In this document: piece by piece, positions 7,647-14,494 of the stretch
How positions within the stretch are numbered: the first letter of the stretch is position 1
Layout: each line of letters starts with the position of its first letter
Assembly (NCBI GenBank): GCA_002291875.1
Contig: DBAV01000212.1
Location: 1-21,528 of the forward strand
Length of the DNA: 21,528 nucleotides
Reading direction: 5' to 3'
DNA from: Hyphomonadaceae bacterium UBA1001
GTDB taxonomy: Bacteria > Pseudomonadota > Alphaproteobacteria > Caulobacterales > Aquidulcibacteraceae
The notes under the pieces: model-generated
Seen by the model: only the letters and a program-made list of their open reading frames with translations
What the model was told of the DNA's origin: nothing
Databases searched by the model: none
Program-made: the position numbers and the translations under genes

Positions 7647-7948
7647 GCAGCGGTCGCGCCCTCCGAGCCGCGCGAGTCGGGGCGCTCGCCGTCCTCGTTT
7701 TCCTCGGCGTCGTCCTCGTCCGAATCACCGGGCAGCACGGCATCGGCCGCACCGACCGCCGCCTCGGCAGCCGTGCCGACGACCTTGGCGCCGACGCCCA
7801 CCGTGGTGGCCGCCACCGTGCCGACCGCCCCCACCGCCGCGGCCGCAAGACAACCGGATACGGCCAGACAGCCCACCAGGGCCGTCCCCGCCAGCAGAAG
7901 GCGACGCGGCGCGGCCAGCCGCACATTCGGATTCGGGATCAGGAACAT
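7643..7948 (-). CDS. Small lipoprotein with Ala/Gly-rich body and acidic tail
   Basis: This 101-residue protein has a basic start, a hydrophobic stretch and the lipobox AVSGC with Cys33, so it should be lipidated and anchored in the envelope. After the cysteine comes an Ala/Gly/Val-rich segment (AAAAVGAVGTVAATTVGVGA) with glycine-zipper-like spacing. A strongly acidic tail (SDEDDAEENEDGE) completes it. The start at 7948 has GGAGG about 6 bases upstream; upstream in-frame ATGs at 7999 and 7981 lack such a site and would spoil the signal peptide. No specific family is recognised. Codon usage fits its neighbours, so it looks like a real gene. It is convergent with the SRPBCC gene and lies downstream of the pirin gene on the same strand with a 104-base gap. 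Confidence 0.7.
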   Translation of the reverse strand: MFLIPNPNVRLAAPRRLLLAGTALVGCLAVSGCLAAAAVGAVGTVAATTVGVGAKVVGTAAEAAVGAADAVLPGDSDEDDAEENEDGERPDSRGSEGATAA

Positions 7949-8052
7949 GGTGGCCTCCGGCAGCAGCGGGTTCGCGTGCATCGGCCGTGACGGCGGCACG
8001 ATTTGGGCAGCGGCTGCAAGCGGCGCGCGCAGCCTCTATTGCCTTCGTGTCC

Positions 8053-8757
8053 TCAGACCGTCTCGACCAGCACCAGTTCGGCGTCCTCCTCGGCGACCAG
8101 TTCAAGGCGCTCGAGCCCTCGGATCGCCGCCCCGTCGCGCGGCCCCACACTCAGGTCACCGATGCGCACCCGCCCGCGCGCCGGCACCAGATAGGCAAAG
8201 CGCGCCGGGTCGATGTCCACCGCCGCGCCCTGGCCGGCCGTCAGGGTGCTGGCCATCACGCGCGCATCCTGCTGCAGCGCCAGCGCACCGCCGCCAATGT
8301 CGTCCTCCGCCCCGGACGCCAGCGTCGTCCAGCGCCCATCGGCCTGCGCGCGCGGGAAACGGGCTGCCGACCAGCCCGGCGATCCCCCCCGACGGCGCGG
8401 CAGCAGCCAGATCTGGAAGATGCGGGTTTCCTCGCTTTCCAGATTGTATTCGGCATGAGTGATCCCGCTGCCGGCCGACATCACCTGCACATCCCCGGCG
8501 ACGGTGCGCCCGACATTGCCCAGGCTGTCCTTGTGGGTGATGGCGCCCTGACGGACATAGGTGATGATTTCCATGTCGGCGTGGCTGTGCGGGTCAAAGC
8601 CGCTGCCTGCGCGGATCTGGTCGTCGTTCCACACCCGCAGCGCCCCCCACTGCATGCGCGCGGGGTCGTGATAGTGCCCGAACGAGAAATGGTGGCGCGC
8701 GTCCAGCCAGTCATTGCGGAACCGGCCGAGGCTGGCAAAGGGGCGATGCTCGATCAT
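8053..8757 (-). CDS. Pirin family protein (YhhW-like cupin)
   Basis: The 234-residue bicupin matches YhhW-type pirins in length. Metal-binding residues fall at H57 and H59 (DPHSHADMEIITYV) and at H101 and E103 (THAEYN), the same numbering as in E. coli YhhW. Some YhhW-type pirins act as quercetin 2,3-dioxygenases in vitro; the physiological role is generally unknown. The start at 8757 has GAGGAGGT 4 bases upstream. The same frame continues upstream across the intergenic region, but without pirin similarity. It is divergent from the LysR-type gene at 8905, and such pairs often mean that the LysR protein controls the neighbour. Confidence 0.92.
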   Translation of the reverse strand: MIEHRPFASLGRFRNDWLDARHHFSFGHYHDPARMQWGALRVWNDDQIRAGSGFDPHSHADMEIITYVRQGAITHKDSLGNVGRTVAGDVQVMSAGSGITHAEYNLESEETRIFQIWLLPRRRGGSPGWSAARFPRAQADGRWTTLASGAEDDIGGGALALQQDARVMASTLTAGQGAAVDIDPARFAYLVPARGRVRIGDLSVGPRDGAAIRGLERLELVAEEDAELVLVETV

Positions 8758-8904
8758 GATGACCTCCTCGAACGCTAGTGGGTTGCGGCGGGCGGCGGTG
8801 GCCGCGCCCGTGTGTGGTGTCGGAAATAGGCGATCCGGCCTGTCGGAAAATCGGCGCAATGGCGCTAGACTGTTTCCTCTCGTGATACGATCAGGACGCC
8901 GCCG
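8758..8904. promoter_or_regulatory. Divergent pirin/LysR control region with 9-base direct repeats
   Basis: The 147-base spacer must contain promoters for both genes. TGTCGGAAA occurs at 8818-8826 and again at 8841-8849. The 23-base offset is about two helical turns, which would put both copies on one DNA face. The region is less GC-rich than the flanking genes. This is a reasonable operator candidate for the adjacent LysR-type protein, although the repeats are direct rather than the usual T-N11-A dyad. Confidence 0.4.
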
Positions 8905-9825
8905 GTGAAATCCCCCCATCCCCCACTCGACCTCTTCCTGGTGTTCGCCAGGGTCGCCGAGGTCGGCGGCTTCACCGCGGCCGCACAGGACCTCGAGGTT
9001 TCCAAGGCCACCGTTTCCAAGGCTGTGGCCGAACTGGAACACAGGCTGGGGGTGTCACTGCTGCGCCGGACCACGCGGCGGTTGTCGCTGACCGAGGCAG
9101 GCGAGCGTGTGCTGGCGCGCGCGCGCCGCATCGCCCAGGAGGCCGAGGGCGCCATGGACGAGGCGTCCGAGCACCGCGGCGAGGCCCGCGGCCGCCTGCG
9201 CATCAGCGTGCCGATGACCTGGGGCCTGCGTTACCTGTCGCCCGTCCTGCCCGACTTCATGGCCCAGCATCCCGGTATCCAGGTCGACCTGTCGCTCGAG
9301 GACCGGGCGGTGGACCTGATCGCCGAAGGGTTCGACCTTGTCGTGCGCATCCGCGAAATGACCGACTCGACCCTGGTGGTGCGCCAGCTGGCCAACGTGC
9401 ACCGCTGGCTGGTCGCCGCACCCGCCTATCTTCAGCGTATGGGAACGCCCCAGCAGCCCGAGGACCTGTCCGACCACGCCTGCCTGCACTATTCCAACCT
9501 TTCCAGCGGGGCGGTCTGGCAGCTGGTGGGCGGCGGCGACGATCAGCGCCGGTCGGTGCGCGTGACGGGTCCGCTATGTGCCAACAATGGCGATGCCATC
9601 GGTCTGGCGGCGCGGGCGGGCCTCGGCATTGCGCTGCAGCCGGACTTCATCGTGTGTGACGACCTGCGGTCGGGCGCGGTGGTGCGCGTCCTGCCCGAAT
9701 GGCAGGGCCCGCCTCTGCGCATGCACGTGCTGACCGCCCCCGGCGGCCAGATGCCGCGCAAGGTCAGGGTATTCTCGGACTTCCTGCACACCCGCTTCGG
9801 CGCCCTGCGCACCAGCCAGGGATGA
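8905..9825 (+). CDS. LysR-family transcriptional regulator
   Basis: The 306-residue protein has an N-terminal winged helix-turn-helix (about residues 8-66; FTAAAQDLEVSKATVSKAVAELEHRLGVSLL and LLRRTTRRLSLTEAGE are classic, shown here as separate overlapping stretches). A substrate-binding domain follows from about residue 95, including FDLVVRIREMTDSTLVVRQL. The wording FDLVVRI plus a CLHYSN segment resembles the CrgA/DsdC-like subgroup. The start is GTG at 8905 with AGGA about 8 bases upstream; no ATG is available near it. It probably regulates the divergent pirin gene and its own expression. The stop codon TGA (9823-9825) sits in a GGGATGA run that resembles the edge of the intergenic repeat following it. 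Confidence 0.93.
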   Translation: MKSPHPPLDLFLVFARVAEVGGFTAAAQDLEVSKATVSKAVAELEHRLGVSLLRRTTRRLSLTEAGERVLARARRIAQEAEGAMDEASEHRGEARGRLRISVPMTWGLRYLSPVLPDFMAQHPGIQVDLSLEDRAVDLIAEGFDLVVRIREMTDSTLVVRQLANVHRWLVAAPAYLQRMGTPQQPEDLSDHACLHYSNLSSGAVWQLVGGGDDQRRSVRVTGPLCANNGDAIGLAARAGLGIALQPDFIVCDDLRSGAVVRVLPEWQGPPLRMHVLTAPGGQMPRKVRVFSDFLHTRFGALRTSQG

Positions 9826-9905
9826 TCGCTGTTATATGGAAAAGAAAGCCCGTCCTCCCGGAACCGGCGAGCAAAGCGAAACGGTATCCGGGACCTATCC
9901 CCAAA
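9817..9905 (+). repeat. Palindromic intergenic repeat, first unit
   Basis: The full arm is 9852-9905, starting GTCCTCCCGG and ending GGACCTATCCCC; it matches the arm at 10037-10090 at 50 of 54 positions. It can fold on itself through CCCGG...CCGGG. The 5' flank (9817-9851), including an ATGGAAAA stretch, resembles the spacer of the second unit. That suggests a head-to-head repeat whose left arm has been reduced to GGGATGA at the end of the LysR gene. Confidence 0.8.
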
Positions 9906-9962
9906 GCTTTGTTCAGCAACCGCAACACCGCCGCTTGGCCGTTGCCGCAAAACCCAACCCTC

Positions 9963-10090
9963 AAGGGATAGGTCCGGGGTCCGATGCTGGCGCACCGGCC
10001 CGGGATGACGGCAGTTGAATGGAAAAAAGAGGGAACGTCATCCCGGAACCGGTGAGCAAAGCGAACCAGTATCCGGGACCTATCCCCAAA
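9963..10090. repeat. Palindromic intergenic repeat, second unit (head-to-head arms)
   Basis: The left arm (9963-10009) begins AAGGGATAGGTCC and ends GGGATGAC. It is an inverted, diverged copy of the right arm (10037-10090), which begins GTCATCCCGG and ends GGGACCTATCCCC. The arms are separated by a 27-base spacer containing ATGGAAAAAAGA. Each arm can also form its own hairpin. Palindromes with GTCATCCCGG and GGGACCTA ends are common dispersed elements in alphaproteobacterial genomes. Such units could act as a bidirectional terminator between the convergent LysR and dehydrogenase genes. Confidence 0.8.
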
Positions 10091-10163
10091 ATCTCGTTGT
10101 GATCCGAAAGTGCTCGGTAAGCGAACCCGGGCCTCGGGTCCGGACCTTGCGCAACAAGCAAGG

Positions 10164-10243
10164 CCGAGCCTGGAAGCTCGGGCTCCGGCGGCGGGCGATT
10201 TGGACAATGTGCGCAGGACAGGAGCCCGGGCTTCCAAGCCCGG
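10164..10243. repeat. 23-base inverted repeat with 34-base loop
   Basis: Arms at 10164-10186 and 10221-10243 are complementary at 20 of 23 positions; the right arm starts GGAGCCCGGGCTTCC. The sequence is unrelated to the GTCATCCCGG repeats just upstream. A perfect TTGCGCAA palindrome lies at 10147-10154. The rest of the gap to 10355 shows no credible gene. This would form a very stable stem in RNA and may be a second family of dispersed repeat. Confidence 0.8.
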
Positions 10244-10355
10244 TGTTCGCGCATTGCGTGTTGACGCTGGGCGGGCCGATCATGCCCAGAACAACAAACG
10301 ATACCCCAACCCTTGCCGGAACCGCTTGGCGGTCGCCGCACGTGGCGACACTGGC

Positions 10356-11162
10356 CTAGCCCAGGCGGCGCAGGGATTTCGAGAGGGCGCGGCGCAGCGC
10401 GTTGGGGGTGAAACGGGCGGCAAAGCGGGTGCGCCCGGCGTCACGTCCGACGGTGACATGGGTCTGCTGGCCATGCACGGCCTGCCAGGCGCGCTCGGCG
10501 GCCAGTTCCACCGGATACACCGACATGCCGCCAGCCATGATCTCGTCGCGCATGACATGATTGGAGGCCGGCCCCGTGCCCATGTCCAGGATGGGCGTCT
10601 CGACGAAGTAGGGCATCAGGCTGACGACCCGGATGCCCTTGCGCTCGAACTCGAGGTCCAGCGCCTCTGTCAGCGCGCGCACCGCGAACTTGGAGGCCGA
10701 ATAGGCCGCCAGCCGGGGCGAGCCGTATAGGGCGGCCGCGGATGCCACATTCAGGATGCGCGCACCCGGCGTGGCCTCGAGCAAGGGCAGGGCCGCACGG
10801 ATGCCATACATCACCCCGCGCACGTTGACGTCGAGGATCCAGTCCGAGTCCTCGGCCGAAATCTCTTCGAACCAGCCATGCCGCCCCACCCCGGCATTGT
10901 TCATCAGCACGTCGAAACGCCCGCCCGCCGCCGCGTGGAACGCCGCCGTCGCGCCGGTCCAGGCGGTCCGGTCCCGCACGTCCAGGATCCCGGTGGTGTG
11001 CCCGGCCGGGCCCAGCAGGCGCGCCGTTTCGGCGATGCCTGCGGCGTCAATGTCGAACAGGCCGCAGAACCAGCCGCGGCTGGCGAACAGCACCGCCGTC
11101 GCGCGCCCGATGCCCGAGCCTGCACCGGTGATGAAAATGCTGCGGCGTGAGGCGTCGGGCAC
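10356..11162 (-). CDS. Short-chain dehydrogenase/reductase (SDR) family oxidoreductase
   Basis: This 268-residue classical SDR has a cofactor motif TGAGSGIG (12-19), NNAG (88-91), and the catalytic Ser141, Tyr154 and Lys158 (YSASK). An acidic residue after the second strand (FDIDA, Asp37/Asp39) favours NAD(H) over NADP(H). The substrate is unknown; the C-terminal portion resembles generic SDRs used in lipid or alcohol metabolism. The GTG start at 11162 was chosen because AGGA lies 6 bases upstream and it places the Rossmann motif at the usual position. A longer frame from 11228 would add an Arg/Cys-rich leader of no known type. It is 71 bases downstream of the cyclo-ligase gene on the same strand. 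Confidence 0.9.
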   Translation of the reverse strand: MPDASRRSIFITGAGSGIGRATAVLFASRGWFCGLFDIDAAGIAETARLLGPAGHTTGILDVRDRTAWTGATAAFHAAAGGRFDVLMNNAGVGRHGWFEEISAEDSDWILDVNVRGVMYGIRAALPLLEATPGARILNVASAAALYGSPRLAAYSASKFAVRALTEALDLEFERKGIRVVSLMPYFVETPILDMGTGPASNHVMRDEIMAGGMSVYPVELAAERAWQAVHGQQTHVTVGRDAGRTRFAARFTPNALRRALSKSLRRLG

Positions 11163-11233
11163 GTTGGGTCCTGGCAGTGGTGCGGATGTCGGTGACCAAC
11201 ATCGGCGCGTGCAGGGGCGCAAAGTCAATCGGT

Positions 11234-11818
11234 TCAGCGACGGTGCACGCGGATCAGCCCGTCCGGCGTGGCGATCAGGTCCAGGGGCGCGTCGTGCGGC
11301 TCGCGCGGCAGCTGCGGGGCCAGCTGGGCGCCATGACAGACCCCGATCAGGAACGGGGGCCTGCGCTGATAGGGTGCCTGCGGCCCGAAGGTGCGGTCAT
11401 AATGGCCCCCGCCGCGACCCAGCCGGTTGCCGGTGCGGTCACACGCCAGCAGCGGCAGCAGCACGACGTCCGGCCAGACGGCGGGGGCATGGGGGTCCGG
11501 GTTGGGCACGCCCATCCTCAGGCCCGAGGGGGCCTGACCATCCCATGTCCGGAATTCCAGGGCCTGGTCGGCGCCCATCGTCTGCACCATCGCCAGGCGC
11601 AGCCCCGCGGCGCGTGCCGCCAGCATGGCCGGCCGCGGATCGAGTTCCGTGCCGATCGGGAAATAGCCGGCCAGCACCATGCCCGGCCGGAACAGCGCAA
11701 ATCCGGCCAGCACGGCCGCCAGCCGCCCGGGTGCGTCCGGGTCATCGGCATGGGCCCTGGCGCGCAGGGCCGAATACTGCACCCGCAGGGACGACTTTGA
11801 AGGGTCGTGGGGCGTCAT
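11234..11818 (-). CDS. fau: 5-formyltetrahydrofolate cyclo-ligase
   Basis: The 194-residue protein has the family signature GRGGGHYDR (134-142), an N-terminal Lys/Arg helix (SKSSLRVQYSALRARA), and GYFPIGTELDPRP, typical of the MTHFS/YgfA family. It uses ATP to convert 5-formyltetrahydrofolate to 5,10-methenyltetrahydrofolate, which salvages a folate form that inhibits other enzymes. The start at 11818 puts the N-terminus at the usual family position; the frame is open to 11899, but that extension is low complexity and overlaps the 6S RNA candidate. The ribosome site is weak (GGAA about 8 bases upstream). In many proteobacteria this gene lies directly downstream of the 6S RNA gene, as appears to be the case here. 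Confidence 0.92.
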   Translation of the reverse strand: MTPHDPSKSSLRVQYSALRARAHADDPDAPGRLAAVLAGFALFRPGMVLAGYFPIGTELDPRPAMLAARAAGLRLAMVQTMGADQALEFRTWDGQAPSGLRMGVPNPDPHAPAVWPDVVLLPLLACDRTGNRLGRGGGHYDRTFGPQAPYQRRPPFLIGVCHGAQLAPQLPREPHDAPLDLIATPDGLIRVHRR

Positions 11819-11875
11819 CGCCGGTTCCGGGGGGGCGCCGCGGCACGGCGCTGGCGGAAAGGGTTGGGCGGCGCC

Positions 11876-12028
11876 GCCTGCGCCGTAAGCGTCTTTCATC
11901 CCTCTCGACCTGGACGACCAGGTGGGCGCCGGATGCCGGACACCACGGTGAGCGGCAGGACCAGCTCCCTTTCGAGGAGATATGGTCGGGAGGATGGAGT
12001 TGCTTTCGAACGCCGCAGCATTCCGCCC
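11876..12028 (-). ncRNA. ssrS: Probable 6S RNA
   Basis: The 57 bases upstream of the cyclo-ligase start are preceded by a structured stretch of about 150 bases, the usual 6S length. Its 5' part reads GCGUUCGAAAGC, then CUCCAUCCUCCCGACC and AUAU, which parallels the E. coli 6S 5' region (GUUCGCAAGC...CCCCUGAGCCGAUAU). A long-range helix can form between 11985-11996 and 11897-11909, with GCGUU (12009-12013) pairing with GACGC (11889-11893) outside it. A perfect 6-base-pair hairpin (ACCTGG, loop of 4, CCAGGT) lies at 11908-11923. A GGCGGCGCCGCC palindrome at 11867-11878 may mark the end. Linkage to the cyclo-ligase gene is the classic 6S context. Exact ends are inferred. 6S RNA binds the housekeeping RNA polymerase holoenzyme. 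Confidence 0.65.
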
Positions 12029-12034
12029 GGGTTC

Positions 12035-12065
12035 GATCTAGGCCCCTCGCAGGCCGGGCGCAAGG
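12035..12065 (-). promoter_or_regulatory. Putative housekeeping promoter of the 6S RNA
   Basis: On the minus strand CCTAGATC (12042-12035) matches seven of eight positions of the GCTAnAwC -10 element described for Caulobacter housekeeping promoters. A TTGCGCC -35 element lies upstream, separated by 14 bases. Transcription would begin near 12028, which agrees with the 5' edge of the 6S-like structure. Confidence 0.5.
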
Positions 12066-12180
12066 CGGTGATCCGCAGCTGCAGGCATCACCAGTGCACA
12101 GGAACACGGGGCGCAGCGGCGCATGCAGGGGCCGCCAGCCAGCCCGCGCAGTGCGGACCGGCTGGCGCGCGGCGCGTGGA

Positions 12181-12606
12181 TCAGCGCTTGCCCTTGGCGG
12201 CCGCGGCGGCGGCCTTCTTCTGGCCCAGGCCCATGCTCTTGGCCAGGTTCGAGCGCTTCTGGGCATAGCTCGGCGCGACCATCGGATAGTCGGCGGCCAG
12301 GCCCCACTTCGCACGGTATTCCTCGGGCGACATGTTGTAGCGGGTGCGCAGATGACGCTTGAGCGACTTGAAGCGCTTGCCGTCTTCAAGGCAGATCAGG
12401 AAATCGGGCGTCACGCTCTTCTTGGGGTTGACGGCCGGAACCAGCGGAGCAGCCTCCGGAGTGGGATCGACCTTCTGCAGTTGCGACAGCGTCGAGAACA
12501 CGCGCGAGATCAGGTCCGGCACCTCGCCCGCAGGGACGGTGTTGGCGGAAACATAGGCCGAAACGACTTCTGTGGTCATTTCGAGAAGTTCGGTACGATT
12601 TTCCAT
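12181..12606 (-). CDS. mucR: MucR/Ros-family transcriptional regulator
   Basis: The 141-residue protein has the Ros/MucR domain in its C-terminal half: CLEDGKRFKSLKRHLRTRYN (72-91) followed by MSPEEYRAKWGLAADYPMVAP. Of the usual zinc ligands, Cys72 and His85 are present, but the second Cys is Asp75 and the later His is replaced (RTRY). This resembles the family members that use Asp or lack zinc. The N-terminal helix (about 5-45) is the probable oligomerisation part. A basic Lys/Ala tail closes the protein. MucR proteins are H-NS-like global regulators of alphaproteobacteria that bind AT-rich sites. The start at 12606 has GAGG 7 bases upstream; the open frame beyond it is AT-rich leader DNA. 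Confidence 0.93.
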   Translation of the reverse strand: MENRTELLEMTTEVVSAYVSANTVPAGEVPDLISRVFSTLSQLQKVDPTPEAAPLVPAVNPKKSVTPDFLICLEDGKRFKSLKRHLRTRYNMSPEEYRAKWGLAADYPMVAPSYAQKRSNLAKSMGLGQKKAAAAAAKGKR

Positions 12607-12790
12607 GACTGCCTCGTATGGAATTGCAGATTTGGCCGAAATAAGTAAAACTGTGGGGAATTCAATCAAAATCAACATAGAGCCCAGAAACACTACGGCT
12701 CAGGTGGTGTGAAGCATGGCGTTCGCGTTCGCCAGTCGCGGCCGCAACTGCGTGAGGCGCTACCGAATGCCCGCAGGCGAAGGCCGTTTT
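12607..12790 (-). promoter_or_regulatory. AT-rich leader and promoter region of mucR
   Basis: This 184-base gap separates the end of the Mrp-like operon from mucR. The part from about 12620 to 12690 is markedly richer in A and T than anything else in the window. It has TTGATT-like hexamers on the minus strand (12669-12664 and 12675-12670) and an ACTTATTT stretch nearer the gene. It probably holds the mucR promoter and could be an autoregulatory MucR site. No gene and no clear terminator for the upstream operon is visible. Confidence 0.45.
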
Positions 12791-14494
12791 TCAGGAGAGG
12801 ACGATCAGCGTGACCACGAGCGCGGCGACGACCAGCAGTGGCCAGGCCGCGCCGGGCGCTTCGAACCAGCGCACCAGCAGCCCGCCAGGGCGCACGGCCT
12901 GTGCGAGTGATGCCGCCAGCTCCGCCGACCAGGCCCGGCCGACCTCGAGCATGCGCCCGACAATGCGCTGGACGGTGCCCGTGCTCCAGCGCAGGGCCGC
13001 ACGCGCGGGCCCACGATAGAGGTCGTCCAGATCGCGCGCCACGCCGGGCCTGACCCTGGGGTCGAGGCGCACCATGCCAAAGGCCGCCAGCACCAGCGCG
13101 GCGAAAATCCAAATCTGTGCGATTTCACCGCGCGAATCGTCGACAAAGGCCGAAATCCGGATGCCCTCGGGCAGCATCGCCTCGAGAAAGCCCGGCGCCA
13201 GACCTGCGGCCATCACGAAGAATCCGGCCAGCGTCATGGCCAGGATCATGGGGAAGGGCGCCTCTTCCGGCTCGGCCCCGACGCGGGTCGCGAAAAACGC
13301 CCGGAGCGGGGCGCGCACCCCCACGGCCAGACCTGCTGCCGCCGCTGCCAGCACGAAGATCACCCAGACGACGGGGGCCTGGGTCTGCGCCATAGTGCCC
13401 GAGGCGACCGCCAACCCAGTGTATCCGGCGGTCAGGGGCACCGCTCCGATCCCCAGCCCCGCCACCAGCATCAGCGCCGCGCTGACCGGCATGGTGCGCC
13501 ACACCCGTCCAAGGAGGCTGATCCGACAATGCCCCAGCCGCGCCTGGACCGCACCGGCCGCCATGAAGAACAGCGAGAACGCGATGATGCCGCCGAACGC
13601 CATCGACATCACCGCCCCCGCCGCCAGGGGCCCGCCCACCCCGGCAACCGCCATCATCAGGCCGGCATGGGCCAGCACGCCCCAGCAGCCGACACGGCGC
13701 AGGTCGTCCTCGATGGCCACGAACAGCAATGGCCAGAGCGCGGTCAGGAGGCCGATGGCGATCAGCATCGGCTCGCCCGCAAAACCCCGCAGCAGGCCGT
13801 AAATCGCCACGGTGGTGATGACCGCACCCAGATGCACCCCGCCCTCGGGGCTGGTGCGGGCCTGCGAGTCGCGCAGCCAGACATGAAGTCCCGGCGCCCC
13901 GGCCCGGATCGCCAGGCCCACCAGCAGCAGCGTGCCGCCGGCGCTCGCCGGGTCAACCGGGCCCAGCACGGGGAAGGGATCGGCGGCCGCGATGGCCGCA
14001 GCGCCGGCGACGAGCAGGCTGCCCGCCAGGATGTGGATCGCCAGAAAACGGATCGCGGCGTGGGCCGAAAGCCGCCCCCCGCCAGCCCACACCAGCGCCG
14101 CGCCGGCCAGGATCGCGATTTCGAAGAACAACAGGAAGCTGACGATGTCCCCGGACAGCACCGCACCGACCGCTCCGCCGGCCAGCACCAGCCCGGCCCC
14201 CGACTCGATCCGCGTGGTGCGGCCGACCGCATAAAGGCCGGCCAGCAGCGACCCCAGCACCAGAGCCGTCGCAAAGGGCAGGGCGGTGGCATCGAAACGG
14301 TGGGTCAGCAGCTGATAGCCCAGAAACTCGATCGCCCCGTGTGCGCCCATGCCGCCCGGTCCAAAGAGCAGTGCCAGCGCGCCCAGCGGGGCGGCAACGC
14401 CCAGGATCGCACGCACCGGATGCCAAGGCGTGGCCGCCGCCAGAAGGCCCGCTGCAATCAGCCAGAGCCCGGGATTGATGTCGGCGGGGGTCAT
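12791..14494 (-). CDS. Third MrpD-like antiporter-type subunit (NuoL/M/N family), divergent
   Basis: This 567-residue, multi-helix membrane protein is recognisable by AIRAGAPGLHVWLRD (195-209), AIEDDLRRVGCWGVL (260-274) and GFAGEPMLIAIG. These parallel the complex-I/Mrp proton-channel family. The helix-5 glutamate is kept (FFE125). The helix-7 Lys is Arg197, the helix-8 Lys is Thr228, the usual His/Lys pair of the later half-channel is lost (MAFGGIIAFSLFFM, 298-311), and the helix-12 Lys is Leu361. A tail of about 100 residues (DLDDLYRGPARAALRW onward) ends in one more hydrophobic helix, typical of this subtype. Its start overlaps the stop of the preceding small gene (ATGA). It ends the operon. 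Family membership is clear; proton-pumping ability is doubtful. Confidence 0.85.
   Translation of the reverse strand: MTPADINPGLWLIAAGLLAAATPWHPVRAILGVAAPLGALALLFGPGGMGAHGAIEFLGYQLLTHRFDATALPFATALVLGSLLAGLYAVGRTTRIESGAGLVLAGGAVGAVLSGDIVSFLLFFEIAILAGAALVWAGGGRLSAHAAIRFLAIHILAGSLLVAGAAAIAAADPFPVLGPVDPASAGGTLLLVGLAIRAGAPGLHVWLRDSQARTSPEGGVHLGAVITTVAIYGLLRGFAGEPMLIAIGLLTALWPLLFVAIEDDLRRVGCWGVLAHAGLMMAVAGVGGPLAAGAVMSMAFGGIIAFSLFFMAAGAVQARLGHCRISLLGRVWRTMPVSAALMLVAGLGIGAVPLTAGYTGLAVASGTMAQTQAPVVWVIFVLAAAAAGLAVGVRAPLRAFFATRVGAEPEEAPFPMILAMTLAGFFVMAAGLAPGFLEAMLPEGIRISAFVDDSRGEIAQIWIFAALVLAAFGMVRLDPRVRPGVARDLDDLYRGPARAALRWSTGTVQRIVGRMLEVGRAWSAELAASLAQAVRPGGLLVRWFEAPGAAWPLLVVAALVVTLIVLS

Noticed and set aside
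9836..10359. Short open frames on both strands in the repeat-filled gap
   Set aside because: They cross the palindromic repeats, and similar peptide strings recur simply because the DNA repeats. There are no ribosome sites and no family resemblance.
11867..11878. GGCGGCGCCGCC palindrome as an intrinsic terminator
   Set aside because: It is a perfect 12-base palindrome but lacks a following T-run; at most it marks the 3' edge of the 6S RNA.
11819..11899. N-terminal extension of the cyclo-ligase frame
   Set aside because: The extra Pro/Ala/Gly-rich residues do not belong to the family and would overlap the 6S RNA candidate.
12607..12693. N-terminal extension of the mucR frame to an earlier ATG
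   Set aside because: The extension is encoded by AT-rich leader DNA. The ATG at 12606 has a ribosome site and matches the family N-terminus.
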